Shown piece by piece: positions 53,049 through 62,037 of a stretch of 64,000 nt of DNA. The notes under the pieces were generated by a model that was given only the letters and a program-made list of their open reading frames with translations, was not told the DNA's origin and did no database searches. Source of the stretch: Pseudomonas sp. Irchel 3E13 (GTDB taxonomy: Bacteria; Pseudomonadota; Gammaproteobacteria; Pseudomonadales; Pseudomonadaceae). The translations under genes and the position numbers were made by a program. The first letter of the stretch is position 1; the number at the start of each line of letters is the position of its first letter. The stretch lies in contig NZ_FYDX01000014.1 in the NCBI RefSeq assembly GCF_900187455.1, forward strand, positions 1 to 64,000, in the 5' to 3' direction.

Positions 53049-53534
53049 TCAGTGGTGATGGCCACCTTCGCCATGGACGTGGCCATGAGCGATTTCTTCT
53101 TCGCTGGCATCACGGATGCTGACGACCTTGACCTTGAAGTTCAGGCGCTGGCCAGCCAGTGGGTGGTTGCCGTCAACGGTAACGTCGTCGCCGTCCAGGT
53201 CGCGAATGGTGACGATCTGCATCTGGCCATCCGGCGCCGAAGCGTGGAACTGCATGCCAACTTCCAGTTGGTCGACACCTTCGAACATGCTGCGGTTCAG
53301 GGTGCTGACCAGCTCGGCCAGGTATTCGCCGTAAGCGTCTTCCGGCTCGATGGTGACGTCCAGCTCTTCATCGGCGCCTTTGCCTTCCAGGGCTTTTTCC
53401 AGGCCCGGAATGATGTTGCCGGCACCGTGCAGGTACACCAGCGGGGCGCCGCCGGCGGAGCTGTCGATGACCTCACCAGCGTCGTTGGTCAGGGTATAGT
53501 CGATGGAGACAGCCTTATTGGCGGCAATCAGCAT
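53049..53534 (-). CDS. slyD: FKBP-type peptidyl-prolyl isomerase SlyD
   Basis: A 161-residue protein with a FKBP domain interrupted by an IF chaperone domain (about 70-130) and a short His-rich tail (HGHVHGEGGHHH) that can bind nickel. It folds proline-containing proteins and may help nickel enzymes mature. The ATG at 53534 gives the family N-terminus (MLIAANKAVSIDY); the frame upstream to 53606 is unsupported. Confidence 0.93.
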   Translation of the reverse strand: MLIAANKAVSIDYTLTNDAGEVIDSSAGGAPLVYLHGAGNIIPGLEKALEGKGADEELDVTIEPEDAYGEYLAELVSTLNRSMFEGVDQLEVGMQFHASAPDGQMQIVTIRDLDGDDVTVDGNHPLAGQRLNFKVKVVSIRDASEEEIAHGHVHGEGGHHH

Positions 53535-53829
53535 GGGGCGAGACCTTTTGCATAAGAATGTTGAGCGAGCAAGTGTAACCAACGCCTCGCCTGAAAGCGA
53601 ACGCAACCCGGACAGACGGGTCAGCCGGATTACCGGGTTTCATCAGGACGAAGACGGCCACTGGGTGGCCGAATTGTCCTGCGCTCACACCCAACACCTG
53701 CGCCACCAGCCGCCGTGGCAATCGCGGGCCTGGGTGCTCGACGCCGCCGAGCGTCAACGCCGCATCGGCCAGCCTTTTGCCTGCGGCTGGTGCGCTCAGG
53801 GGGTCGATAGCGATACCCTTGTCAATTGA
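53503..53829 (+). CDS. DUF3565 family protein
   Basis: The conserved core RITGFHQDEDGHWVAELSC-H-QH-RHQPPW and the C-terminal CGWC pair identify the DUF3565 family; the cysteines and histidines suggest metal binding. The stop at 53827-53829 is firm, but the start is not. ATG 53503 overlaps slyD on the opposite strand by 32 bases; ATG 53533 or TTG 53548 would remove most or all of that overlap. It precedes pta by 32 bases. Function unknown. Confidence 0.7.
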   Translation: METALLAAISMGRDLLHKNVERASVTNASPESERNPDRRVSRITGFHQDEDGHWVAELSCAHTQHLRHQPPWQSRAWVLDAAERQRRIGQPFACGWCAQGVDSDTLVN

Positions 53830-53861
53830 CTCTTTTGCACAGCTCATTTCGAGAAGCTCGC

Positions 53862-55958
53862 ATGCAGACTTTTTTCATCGCGCCGACCGACTTCGGCGTC
53901 GGCCTGACTTCCATCAGCCTCGGCCTGGTCCGCACGCTGGAGCGGGCCGGCCTGAAGGTCGGCTTCTTCAAGCCGATCGCCCAGCCGCACCCCGGCGACA
54001 CCGGCCCTGAACGCTCCACCGAACTGGTTTCGCGCACCCACGGCCTGAGGCCGCCCAAGCCACTGAGCCTGGGCCATGTCGAGCGCATGCTCGGCGACGG
54101 CCAACTGGATGAATTGCTCGAAGAAATCATCACCCTTTATCAACAGGCCTGCGTCGACAAGGACGTGCTGGTGGTCGAAGGCATGGTCCCGACCCGGCAC
54201 GCCAGCTATGCTGCGAGGGTCAACCAGCACTTGGCCAAGAGCCTCGACGCCGAGGTGATCCTGGTCTCCGCGCCGGAAAACGACGTGCTCGCCGAGCTGT
54301 CCGGCCGGGTCGAGTTGCAGGCGCAACTGTTCGGCGGCCCCAAGGACCCGAAAGTCCTCGGCGTGATCCTCAACAAGGTGCGCAGCGACGACAGCATCAC
54401 CGAGTTCGCCCGCCGCCTGCGCGAGCACTCGCCGTTGCTGCGCAGCGGCGACTTCCGCCTGCTCGGCTGCATTCCGTTCCAGGAAGGGCTCAACGACCCG
54501 CGCACCCGTGACGTCGCCGACCTGCTCGGCGCCCAGGTGCTCAACGCCGGCGACTACGAAACCCGGCGCATGAACAAGATCATCATCTGCGCCCGCACCG
54601 TGGCCAATACCGTGCCGTTGCTCAAGCCCGGCACCCTGGTGGTGACCCCCGGCGACCGCGACGACATCATCCTCGCCGTGAGCCTCGCGGCGATCAACGG
54701 CGTGCCGCTGGCCGGCCTGCTGCTGACCAGCGACAGCAAGCCCGACCCGCGCATCCTTGAACTCTGCCAGGGCGCCCTGCTTGCCGGCCTGCCGATCCTC
54801 TCTGTGAGCACCGGCTCCTACGACACCGCCAACCAGCTCAACGGTCTGAACAAGGAAATCCCGGTGGATGACCGCGAGCGCGCGGAAATCATCACCGACT
54901 TCGTCGCCAGCCACCTCGAAGCCGACTGGCTGCACCAGCGCTGCGGCACGCCGCGGGAGATGCGCCTGTCGCCGGCGGTGTTCCGCTACCGGTTGATCCA
55001 GCAGGCCCAGGCCGCCGACAAACGCATTGTCCTGCCCGAAGGCGCCGAGCCGATGACCGTGCAGGCCGCCGCTATCTGCCAGGCCCGCGGCATCGCCCGT
55101 TGCGTGCTGCTGGCCAAGCCGGATGACGTCCAGGCCGTGGCCCGTGCGCAAGGCATCACCCTGCCGGAGGGGCTGGAGATTCTCGACCCTGACCTGATCC
55201 GCGAACGCTACGTCGAACCGATGGTCAGCCTGCGCAAGAGCAAGAGCCTGAACGCGCCGATGGCCGAACAGCAACTGGAAGACCCGGTCGTGATCGGCAC
55301 CATGATGCTGGCGCTGGACGAAGTGGATGGCCTGGTTTCCGGGCTGGTCCACTCCACCGCCAACACCATCCGCCCCGCCCTGCAACTGATCAAGACCGCG
55401 CCGGGCTGCAGCCTGGTGTCGTCGGTGTTCTTCATGCTCTTCCCGGAGCAGGTGCTGGTGTACGGCGACTGCGTGATGAACCCGCACCCGAGCGCCGCGG
55501 AACTGGCGGAAATCGCCCTGCAGAGCGCCGACTCCGCAGAAGCCTTCGGCATCGCGCCGCGCGTGGCGATGATCAGCTATTCCAGCGGTGATTCGGCCAG
55601 CGGCGAAGAAGTGGAAAAGGTCCGCGAAGCGACCCTGCTCGCCCAGGAAACCCAGCGCGGCCTGCTGATCGACGGCCCGTTGCAGTACGACGCCGCCGCC
55701 AACCAGGACATCGCCCGGCAACTGGCGCCCAACAGCCAGGTGGCCGGTCGCGCCACGGTGTTCGTGTTCCCCGACCTGAACACCGGCAACACCACCCACA
55801 AGGCGGTGCAGCGCAGCGCCGATTGCGTCAGCCTCGGGCCGATGCTGCAGGGCCTGCGCAAACCCGTGAACGACCTGCCGCGGGGCGCCCAGGTGGACGA
55901 CATCGTCTACACCATCGCCCTGACCGCAATCCAGGCCAACCGCTCGATGGACGACTGA
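53862..55958 (+). CDS. pta: Phosphate acetyltransferase (long form)
   Basis: A 698-residue enzyme converting acetyl-CoA and phosphate to acetyl phosphate and CoA. The N-terminal BioD-like P-loop domain (FIAPTDFGVGLTSISLGLVR) and central DRTGG domain are regulatory; the C-terminal catalytic domain (about 375-690) has the conserved SSGDSASGEEV and PDLNTGN segments. The ATG at 53862 matches the family start. In P. aeruginosa ackA lies next to pta, but no acetate kinase is found here. Confidence 0.95.
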   Translation: MQTFFIAPTDFGVGLTSISLGLVRTLERAGLKVGFFKPIAQPHPGDTGPERSTELVSRTHGLRPPKPLSLGHVERMLGDGQLDELLEEIITLYQQACVDKDVLVVEGMVPTRHASYAARVNQHLAKSLDAEVILVSAPENDVLAELSGRVELQAQLFGGPKDPKVLGVILNKVRSDDSITEFARRLREHSPLLRSGDFRLLGCIPFQEGLNDPRTRDVADLLGAQVLNAGDYETRRMNKIIICARTVANTVPLLKPGTLVVTPGDRDDIILAVSLAAINGVPLAGLLLTSDSKPDPRILELCQGALLAGLPILSVSTGSYDTANQLNGLNKEIPVDDRERAEIITDFVASHLEADWLHQRCGTPREMRLSPAVFRYRLIQQAQAADKRIVLPEGAEPMTVQAAAICQARGIARCVLLAKPDDVQAVARAQGITLPEGLEILDPDLIRERYVEPMVSLRKSKSLNAPMAEQQLEDPVVIGTMMLALDEVDGLVSGLVHSTANTIRPALQLIKTAPGCSLVSSVFFMLFPEQVLVYGDCVMNPHPSAAELAEIALQSADSAEAFGIAPRVAMISYSSGDSASGEEVEKVREATLLAQETQRGLLIDGPLQYDAAANQDIARQLAPNSQVAGRATVFVFPDLNTGNTTHKAVQRSADCVSLGPMLQGLRKPVNDLPRGAQVDDIVYTIALTAIQANRSMDD

Positions 55959-55961
55959 CCC

Positions 55962-56855
55962 ATGCTCGCTTCCCTGCCCGCGCCAGTGCGCGGAGTCATC
56001 GCCTCACTGCTGCTGGGGCTCAACACCATTGTCTGCTGCACGCCGTTGTTCATCGTCAGCCTGTTCAAGCTGTGCCTGCCGTTCGCGGCGGCGCAGCGGG
56101 TTACCGACGAACTGATGCGGCGTATCCACGAAACCTGGATCAGCAACAACAACGCCTGGATCAATCTGATCGGCAACACCCAATGGCAGGTCGAGGGCCT
56201 GGCCGGGCTGGACTACCAGCACAGCTACCTGGTTACCAGCAATCACCAGAGCTGGGTCGATATCCTGGTGCTGCAATACGTGCTCAACCGGCGCATCCGG
56301 CCGCTGAAATTCTTTCTCAAGCAGGTGCTGATCTGGGTGCCGGTGATTGGCCTGGCCTGGTGGGCACTGGGCTTTCCGTTCATGAAGCGCTACAGCAAGG
56401 CGTACCTGGACAAGCACCCGGAAAAACGCGGCAAGGACCTGCAAACCACCCGCAAGACCTGCGCGAAATTCCGCGGCAAACCCACGGCGATCTTCAACTT
56501 CGCCGAGGGCACCCGCTTCACCGCGGCCAAGCATCGCCAGCAGCAGTCACCGTTCAAGCACCTGCTCAAGCCCAAGGCCGGCGGCATCGCCTTCGTGCTG
56601 GATGCGATGGGTGACCAACTGGAGTCGATCATCGACGTGACCATCCACTACCCCGAAGGCGCGCCGGGGTTCTGGGATCTGTTATGCGGACGAGTGCGGC
56701 GGATCGAGGTGCAGTTCGAGGAACTGGCGATTCCAGAGGATTTCCTCGGTCGCAGCTATGACCAGGATGAGGTGTACCGGGCGGAGTTCCAGCGCTGGAT
56801 CAACCGGTTGTGGGAAGTGAAGGATGGGCGGTTGGAAAAGTTGAAATCGCGTTGA
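55962..56855 (+). CDS. PlsC-type acyltransferase (YihG-like)
   Basis: A 297-residue membrane acyltransferase with the H(X)4D box NHQSWVD and the glycerol-phosphate-binding EGTRF, both intact. An N-terminal hydrophobic segment anchors it. It is related to E. coli YihG and lysophosphatidate acyltransferases, which act in phospholipid synthesis or remodelling. It starts three bases after pta. Acyl specificity cannot be told. Confidence 0.88.
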   Translation: MLASLPAPVRGVIASLLLGLNTIVCCTPLFIVSLFKLCLPFAAAQRVTDELMRRIHETWISNNNAWINLIGNTQWQVEGLAGLDYQHSYLVTSNHQSWVDILVLQYVLNRRIRPLKFFLKQVLIWVPVIGLAWWALGFPFMKRYSKAYLDKHPEKRGKDLQTTRKTCAKFRGKPTAIFNFAEGTRFTAAKHRQQQSPFKHLLKPKAGGIAFVLDAMGDQLESIIDVTIHYPEGAPGFWDLLCGRVRRIEVQFEELAIPEDFLGRSYDQDEVYRAEFQRWINRLWEVKDGRLEKLKSR

Positions 56856-56860
56856 GAGCA

Positions 56861-56951
56861 TCGCGACGGTTCGGCGCCCCGACAAGCTCGCTCCTACAGG
56901 TGTTGCATGTCCCTGTAGGAGCGAGCTTGTCGGGGCGCCGAACCGTCGCGA
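56861..56951. repeat. REP doublet with 40-bp perfect arms
   Basis: Arms 56861-56900 and 56912-56951 are perfect inverted copies with an 11-base loop. Each arm joins the GGAGCGAGCTTG core to the CGGTTCGGCG-type unit seen at 36917 and 52383. It fills the gap between two convergent genes and can end transcription both ways. Confidence 0.92.
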
Positions 56952-56954
56952 AAA

Positions 56955-57647
56955 TCACTGATAATTCTGCCCGGGAATCGGCTTCAGATTCACCTCGACC
57001 CGACGGTTCTGCGCCCGCCCGTTGGCATCGGCATTGCTCGCGATCGGCTGGTCAGGGCCCATGCCGCGCACGCTCACCCGCGACGAATCAACACCCTGCG
57101 AAGTCAGGTAAGTACTGACCGCCTGCGCGCGGCGCTGCGACAGGTCCATGTTGTGCTGGCGGCTGCCGGTGCTGTCGGTGAAACCGACGACTTCGATGGT
57201 GTTCTGGTTGAACTGCTTGAACGAGTTCGCCAGGTTGTTCAGCGGCGAATAGAAGCTCGGGGCGATGTTCGCCGAGTCGGTGGCGAAGGTGATGTTGCCC
57301 GGCATGATCAGCTTGATCTGGTCACCCTCGCGCTGAACTTCAACGCCGGTGTTGGCCATGCTTTCACGCAGTGCGGCTTCCTGCTTGTCGGCGTAGTAGC
57401 CATAACCTGCGGCGGCTGCGCCCACTGCGGCGGCGCCGATCAGCGCGCCCTTGCCGCGGTTGTTGTGGTCGATGGCGGCACCGGCGATGGCGCCGGCCAG
57501 TGCGCCCAGGCCGCCGTACTTGGCGGTTTTGCTCATCCCTGTGGAGCCTTGTGCCTGACCCTGGTTGTCATAGGGATTCTGGCTGGCACAGCCGGACATC
57601 AGGGCGGCGGCGGTAGCGACGATAATCAAACGACGCATGGTTAACAT
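56955..57647 (-). CDS. OmpA-family outer-membrane lipoprotein
   Basis: A 230-residue protein with lipobox LMSGC (Cys20), a Gly-zipper segment (about 42-80), and a C-terminal OmpA peptidoglycan-binding domain (about 110-225) with the NMDLSQRRAQAV motif. It likely tethers the outer membrane to the wall, like YiaD. The ATG at 57647 follows AGGAG; the one three codons later is possible. It resembles P. aeruginosa PA0833. Confidence 0.9.
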   Translation of the reverse strand: MLTMRRLIIVATAAALMSGCASQNPYDNQGQAQGSTGMSKTAKYGGLGALAGAIAGAAIDHNNRGKGALIGAAAVGAAAAGYGYYADKQEAALRESMANTGVEVQREGDQIKLIMPGNITFATDSANIAPSFYSPLNNLANSFKQFNQNTIEVVGFTDSTGSRQHNMDLSQRRAQAVSTYLTSQGVDSSRVSVRGMGPDQPIASNADANGRAQNRRVEVNLKPIPGQNYQ

Positions 57648-57742
57648 GGACAAGCTCCTGCAGTAATTCGTATAGGCAACGGACGCTCTTGGTCCTCTGC
57701 CAGCCTTGGAACGCGGCCGGGTGGAAAAATTCCCCGCGGGCA

Positions 57743-58387
57743 TCAGGCCCGTACGAACGGGTTCTGGCGCATTTCCTCGCCCAGGCGGGTGTCGGGACCA
57801 TGCCCGGCAACCACCGTCGCCTCTTCATCGAGGCTGTACAACCGCTCTCTGATCGAACGAACGATAGTCGCCTGGTCGCCGCCCCACAAATCGGTGCGGC
57901 CAATTCCACGACGGAACAAGGTATCGCCCGCGATCAACAGCTTGGCGTCGGCGAACCAGAAACTCATCGATCCCGGCGTATGCCCTGGCGTGTGCAATGC
58001 CACGCCGCAACCACAGGCCAGTTCCTCGTCATCCGCCAGCCAGCGGTCCGGCGAAGGGACCGGGACATAGGGCACGCCGAACATGCGGCACTGCATCTCG
58101 AGGTTGTCCCACAAGAACTGATCGTCCTTGTGCAGGTGCAGGGTGGCGCCGGTCTTCTCTTTCAACTGCCCGGACGCCAGGAAGTGATCGAGATGGGCGT
58201 GGGTGTGGATGATGCTGACCACCTTAAGGCCGTGGGCGTCGAGGCGTTTGATAATCAGGTCCGGGTCGCCGCCCGGGTCGACGACAATCGCTTTCTTCGT
58301 CACGGGATCACCGATGATCGTGCAGTTGCACTGCAACGGGCCGACGGGGAAGGTTTCGCGGATAAGCGTGGTGGGTGCGGGATTCAT
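57743..58387 (-). CDS. Metallo-beta-lactamase-fold hydrolase (glyoxalase II-like)
   Basis: A 214-residue MBL-fold protein with the metal motif HTHAHLDH, the later His of HTPGHTPGS, an Asp in AGDTLF and a final His (VVAGHGPDT). It resembles YcbL-type glyoxalase II enzymes, which hydrolyse thioesters such as lactoylglutathione, though it lacks a long C-terminal substrate domain. Actual substrate uncertain. Confidence 0.88.
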   Translation of the reverse strand: MNPAPTTLIRETFPVGPLQCNCTIIGDPVTKKAIVVDPGGDPDLIIKRLDAHGLKVVSIIHTHAHLDHFLASGQLKEKTGATLHLHKDDQFLWDNLEMQCRMFGVPYVPVPSPDRWLADDEELACGCGVALHTPGHTPGSMSFWFADAKLLIAGDTLFRRGIGRTDLWGGDQATIVRSIRERLYSLDEEATVVAGHGPDTRLGEEMRQNPFVRA

Positions 58388-58435
58388 GGCAGCGTCCTCT
58401 CAGGCGAATCGGCCATTCTGGCCCCACCCGCCCCC

Positions 58436-59362
58436 TCAGATCCAGGGCAGCAGCACACTCACCGCCAACGGCAACGCCAGCGCCGCCAACAGCGTCTGCC
58501 CGGCAATGATCCCCGCCATCAGCGGCGCATCGCCGCCCAGTTGCCGGGCCATGATGTAGGACGACGAGGCGGTCGGCAGCGCCTGGAACAGCAACACCGC
58601 GACCGCCGCCTCGCCCTTGAGGCCGAACAGGTGGCAGGCCGCGAGGGTGATCAGCGGCATCACCATGAATTTCGCCACCGACGACAATCCCACCGGGCGC
58701 AGCCAACTGCGCACCGCGCGCAGGTCCAGCGCCGCGCCCACGCACAGCAGGCCCAGCGGCAGCGAGGCCTGGCCCAGCGTCTTCAGCAATGGCTCGATCG
58801 CCAGCGGCAAGCCCAACCCGGTGACATGCAGCAGGATGCCGCCGGCGCAGGCCATCAACAGCGGGTTCAACGCCAGTTGCTTCACCACCCCGCCCAACGA
58901 CAGCCGCCCCGCCGTGCCATACCGGGCGAACACCAACACGCAGAGAATATTCACGGTCGGCACGATGGCGGCGTTGGCCACCGCCGCCAGGGCGATGCCC
59001 TGCGCCCCGAACAAGCCGGCCGCCGCCGAAACGCCGACGTAATTGTTGAACCGCACGCCGCCCTGGAACACCGAGGTGAACGCCGCGTCATCGACACGGA
59101 AACAGCGCCGCAACGCCACCAGCAGTGCCGCGACCAATACCGTGGAAGACACCAGCGCCAGCACCATGCCTTGCACCGGCACGCCATCGAGCCTGGCTGT
59201 GGACAGGCCGTGAAGAAACAGCGCCGGCAGCAGCACGTAGTAACCCAGGCGCTCGGCCTGCGGCCAGAAGCCGTCGGCGAGGAACTGACTGTGTCGCAGC
59301 CAGGCACCCAGGGCGATCAACAACGCGATGGGCAACAGCGCCAACAGCAGGGAAAGGGTCAT
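58436..59362 (-). CDS. AEC-family permease
   Basis: A 308-residue transporter with ten hydrophobic segments in two five-helix halves, the auxin-efflux-carrier fold. In bacteria such proteins carry malate, malonate or other carboxylates. A LysR regulator gene lies 90 bases upstream on the same strand and may control it. Substrate unknown. Confidence 0.87.
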   Translation of the reverse strand: MTLSLLLALLPIALLIALGAWLRHSQFLADGFWPQAERLGYYVLLPALFLHGLSTARLDGVPVQGMVLALVSSTVLVAALLVALRRCFRVDDAAFTSVFQGGVRFNNYVGVSAAAGLFGAQGIALAAVANAAIVPTVNILCVLVFARYGTAGRLSLGGVVKQLALNPLLMACAGGILLHVTGLGLPLAIEPLLKTLGQASLPLGLLCVGAALDLRAVRSWLRPVGLSSVAKFMVMPLITLAACHLFGLKGEAAVAVLLFQALPTASSSYIMARQLGGDAPLMAGIIAGQTLLAALALPLAVSVLLPWI

Positions 59363-59452
59363 CGCGCACTCCGGGGCACCAAGGGATGAGCGCTACGATA
59401 AAGACCCGGATGCTTGATTAAAAACGATGAATTCTTGAGCCATCCTCAAGTT

Positions 59453-60337
59453 TTACTCATCAGTCAGCGCAGCCTGGCGGCGCACCGCCTGGGCCAGAGC
59501 CGCCGCCAGCCGACCCCTCGGCCGGTCTTCGCGCTCGATCAACACCACCTGGCGGGTCCGTTGCGGATCACCGAACGGCATCAGGGCCAACAGGCCAAGA
59601 CGTTCCAGGTTGCGCCGGGACGACGGCACGATGGACACCCCCAGCCCGCTGGCGACCATCTGGATAATCGCCTCCTGGCTGTCCAGCTCCATGGTGGTCC
59701 GCACCCGCAGGCGCAAACGCCGCAACTCCCGCTCGATGGTGCGCCCGGCCCAGGCCCGGCGGTCGAAACGGATGAAGGGCTGCTCCTGCAACAAGCGCCG
59801 CGGCTCGACCTGCGCCAACGCCAGCGGCGCAATGATCCAGAACCCTTCCTCGTACAACGAAGTGCTGACCAAGCCGTACGGGTGCGGTTTGACCGGCTCG
59901 GTGGTGACCGCCGCGTCCAGCTCGCCCGCCTCGACCCGCGTCGCCAGTTCGGCCGACATGCCCGAGGCGACGTTGACCCGCAGATGCGGGTGCTCGGCGC
60001 TCAGCGCGGCCAGGGCCTTGGGCAAGAGCCCGGCCAGCGTGGTGTGAATCGCCCCCACCCGCAGGCGCCCGCGCAACTCGCCGTCTTCGCCGAGTTCGGC
60101 GGCGATGCTGTCGTACAGCGCGAGGATTTCCCGCGCCCGCTCCAGCGCCAGGTGCCCGGCCTCGGTCAGCACCGGCAAGCGCCGCGAGCGGTCGAACAGC
60201 GGCGCGTTGAATTCTTCCTCAAGGCCACGGATATGCAGGCTCACCGCCGATTGCGTGAGGTGCACCGCGTCGGCGGCGCGGGCGAACGAGCCGTGCTGGG
60301 CGATGGCAACCAGGGTTCGCAGGGCGCGCAATGACAT
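59453..60337 (-). CDS. LysR-family transcriptional regulator
   Basis: A 294-residue LysR regulator with N-terminal winged helix-turn-helix (RALRTLVAIAQHGSFARAADAVHLTQSAVS) and a substrate-binding domain (about 90-290). It is not the usual divergent arrangement: the AEC transporter gene lies downstream on the same strand. Whether it regulates that gene is inferred from proximity alone. Confidence 0.92.
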   Translation of the reverse strand: MSLRALRTLVAIAQHGSFARAADAVHLTQSAVSLHIRGLEEEFNAPLFDRSRRLPVLTEAGHLALERAREILALYDSIAAELGEDGELRGRLRVGAIHTTLAGLLPKALAALSAEHPHLRVNVASGMSAELATRVEAGELDAAVTTEPVKPHPYGLVSTSLYEEGFWIIAPLALAQVEPRRLLQEQPFIRFDRRAWAGRTIERELRRLRLRVRTTMELDSQEAIIQMVASGLGVSIVPSSRRNLERLGLLALMPFGDPQRTRQVVLIEREDRPRGRLAAALAQAVRRQAALTDE

Positions 60338-60556
60338 GGGAAAGATCCGTGGGAAAAGTCGCTACAGATTAGCAATCCGGCGGCGATGCGTCTGCGCTGG
60401 GCGCCGGCTGTCGCGAATGGACCTGCCCTCTGTCGCTCACAATAGTGTCAATCCGTTTGAACTCGCTATCCTCAGAGAAAGTCTCGACAGAAGACGGGTT
60501 GTGCTTGACGTGCGAGTGACATCCCGTCCCGGAAATTCACCTAACGGGACACGCCA

Positions 60557-60949
60557 ATGCCAGGGAAAAATCGCCGAAGCCTCAAGGCCAGAGCCACCAT
60601 CATTTGCCTGCGCAGCGGCAGGGTCCTGCTGGTGCGCAAAAAGGGCGGCAAGTGGAACTTCCCCGGCGGCACCATCGAGTCCGGTGAGCAGCCCGTCGAA
60701 GCCGCCGCCCGCGAGCTGAAAGAAGAAACCCGCATTCGCAGCCTCGGCCTGTTGCAGCTCTGCACCCTGGAGGTCGACGGGGTCGTCCATCACATCTTCA
60801 CCACCCAGCTCGGCGACTACGCCGACGCGGTGGCCGACAACGAAATCGTCGCCTGCAAATGGGTCCGCCGCGACGCGCTCACCGCCACCCTGCTCACCCC
60901 CACCGCCGCCGCCCTGATAAGCCGTCAACTGCCCGCCTTGAGCGCCTGA
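60557..60949 (+). CDS. Nudix hydrolase
   Basis: A 130-residue protein with a complete Nudix box (G-x5-E-x7-REL-x-EE, from GTIESGEQ to KEETRI, about 38-60). Nudix enzymes hydrolyse nucleoside diphosphates linked to another group. The small size and lack of extra domains give no substrate. The ATG at 60557 lies in a good position after a 219-base gap from the LysR gene. Confidence 0.9.
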   Translation: MPGKNRRSLKARATIICLRSGRVLLVRKKGGKWNFPGGTIESGEQPVEAAARELKEETRIRSLGLLQLCTLEVDGVVHHIFTTQLGDYADAVADNEIVACKWVRRDALTATLLTPTAAALISRQLPALSA

Positions 60950-61073
60950 TCGAGCGAACCGAGCGCCGCACTTTGCACGGTGACCAAGCGGTCCGTCATG
61001 CAAATTGCAGACGCGGCACTTCGCCATCTATCTGTAAGCCCATGATTTTCAATAGATAACCCCTCAGCCAAAA

Positions 61074-61090
61074 GCGGCACGGCTTTCGCA
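61074..61090 (+). promoter_or_regulatory. Sigma54-like -24/-12 element upstream of the hemerythrin gene
   Basis: GCGGCACGGCTTTCGCA has GG (61076-61077) and GC (61088-61089) exactly 10 bases apart with the conserved CACG. It would start transcription about 58 bases before the ATG. No enhancer-binding site was identified. Confidence 0.35.
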
Positions 61091-61158
61091 ATATTCCCAG
61101 GGATAACTCAGCGCCGGCGCCACCGCTGCCGGCGCGCACCTTATGCCTGGAGAAAACC

Positions 61159-61632
61159 ATGAATGCCATCGACCTGCTGGAAGGCGATCACGAACGGGTC
61201 AAGGCCCTGCTGGCCGAGCTGAGCGACTCCACCGAGCGCGGTGTCAAAAAACGCACCGAACTGCTGGCCAAACTGGAGCGGGAAATCACCCTGCACACCC
61301 AGCTCGAAGAAGAAATCCTCTACCCCGCGTTCAAGTCCGAGGGCGGCAAGGAACAGGACGTCATGTACTACGAAGCCAAGGAAGAGCACCGCACCGTGGA
61401 CTCCCTGGTGTTGCCCGACCTGAAGCACACCGACCCTGGCACTCCGGAGTTTTCCGGGCGGGTGAAGGTCGTCAAGGAACTGCTCGAGCACCATATCGAG
61501 GAAGAGGAAAAAGAGATGTTCCCGCAGGCTCGCAAGCTGTTGGGCAAGGCCAAGCTGGAGGAGCTGGGTGCCCAGATGGAAGCGATGAAGGCCGAGTACA
61601 AAAAAGCCTTCCGCGGCCAGGCATCGGCCTAG
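61159..61632 (+). CDS. Hemerythrin-like (HHE) protein
   Basis: A 157-residue four-helix HHE protein. Candidate di-iron ligands are His11, His46, Glu50, His77, His111/112 and Glu116. Such proteins bind oxygen or NO or act in iron and oxidative-stress handling. The C-terminal helix extension is Lys/Glu rich. The next gene (61714) may be co-transcribed. Confidence 0.9.
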   Translation: MNAIDLLEGDHERVKALLAELSDSTERGVKKRTELLAKLEREITLHTQLEEEILYPAFKSEGGKEQDVMYYEAKEEHRTVDSLVLPDLKHTDPGTPEFSGRVKVVKELLEHHIEEEEKEMFPQARKLLGKAKLEELGAQMEAMKAEYKKAFRGQASA

Positions 61633-61713
61633 AACGCCTGCCGCGCACCGCTTTGAACGTGAAATGACCCGTGAGTCCCTGGCTCATGGGCAGAAACAAA
61701 GGAGGGGATTTCA

Positions 61714-61998
61714 ATGGCAGGACCGCAACTGTACGTCATCGACTACGAGCTTCAGGGCAAGCAGCGCTCATTCATCATCCGTCTTGAGCACATGGACAAC
61801 GTCGAGGCCTGGCACTGGGCGAGCTGCGATGCCGGGGTGGGTGTGATACCGCGTTTTGGTCAGCAGAAGATCAAGAAAGTCAGCCGACCCATGGCCGAGC
61901 GCTATGGCATCGCCAATGTCAGATGGAGGGTTTCCGGCCAGGGCCAGGAATTCGTACCGACGCCGGTCGACCCGAAGAAATTCGCCGAGTCCGATTGA
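61714..61998 (+). CDS. DUF6555 family protein
   Basis: A 94-residue cytoplasmic protein with YVIDYELQGKQRSFIIRLEHM and W-HWASCDAGVG, which I associate with the Pseudomonas DUF6555 family. A strong AGGAGG precedes the ATG by eight bases. It follows the hemerythrin gene by 81 bases on the same strand, which may link it to stress. Function unknown. Confidence 0.75.
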   Translation: MAGPQLYVIDYELQGKQRSFIIRLEHMDNVEAWHWASCDAGVGVIPRFGQQKIKKVSRPMAERYGIANVRWRVSGQGQEFVPTPVDPKKFAESD

Positions 61999-62016
61999 GC
62001 CGCGCAACGCATGCGA

Positions 62017-62035
62017 AGGGCCGCAACGCGGCCCT
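62017..62035. terminator. Hairpin between convergent genes
   Basis: AGGGCCGC and GCGGCCCT (62017-62024 and 62028-62035) form an 8-bp stem with a 3-base loop between two convergent genes. There is no T-run on either strand, so termination would be weak or rho-dependent. Confidence 0.45.
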
Positions 62036-62037
62036 CA

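Noticed and set aside
53844..55799. 651-codon open frame antisense to pta
   Set aside because: Shadow frame with repetitive Gly/Ala/Val/Asp composition. The pta frame is complete and conserved.
13941..56951. Repeated palindromes considered as a CRISPR array
   Set aside because: The copies are dispersed, arranged as inverted pairs and lack regular spacers or cas genes. They are REP elements.
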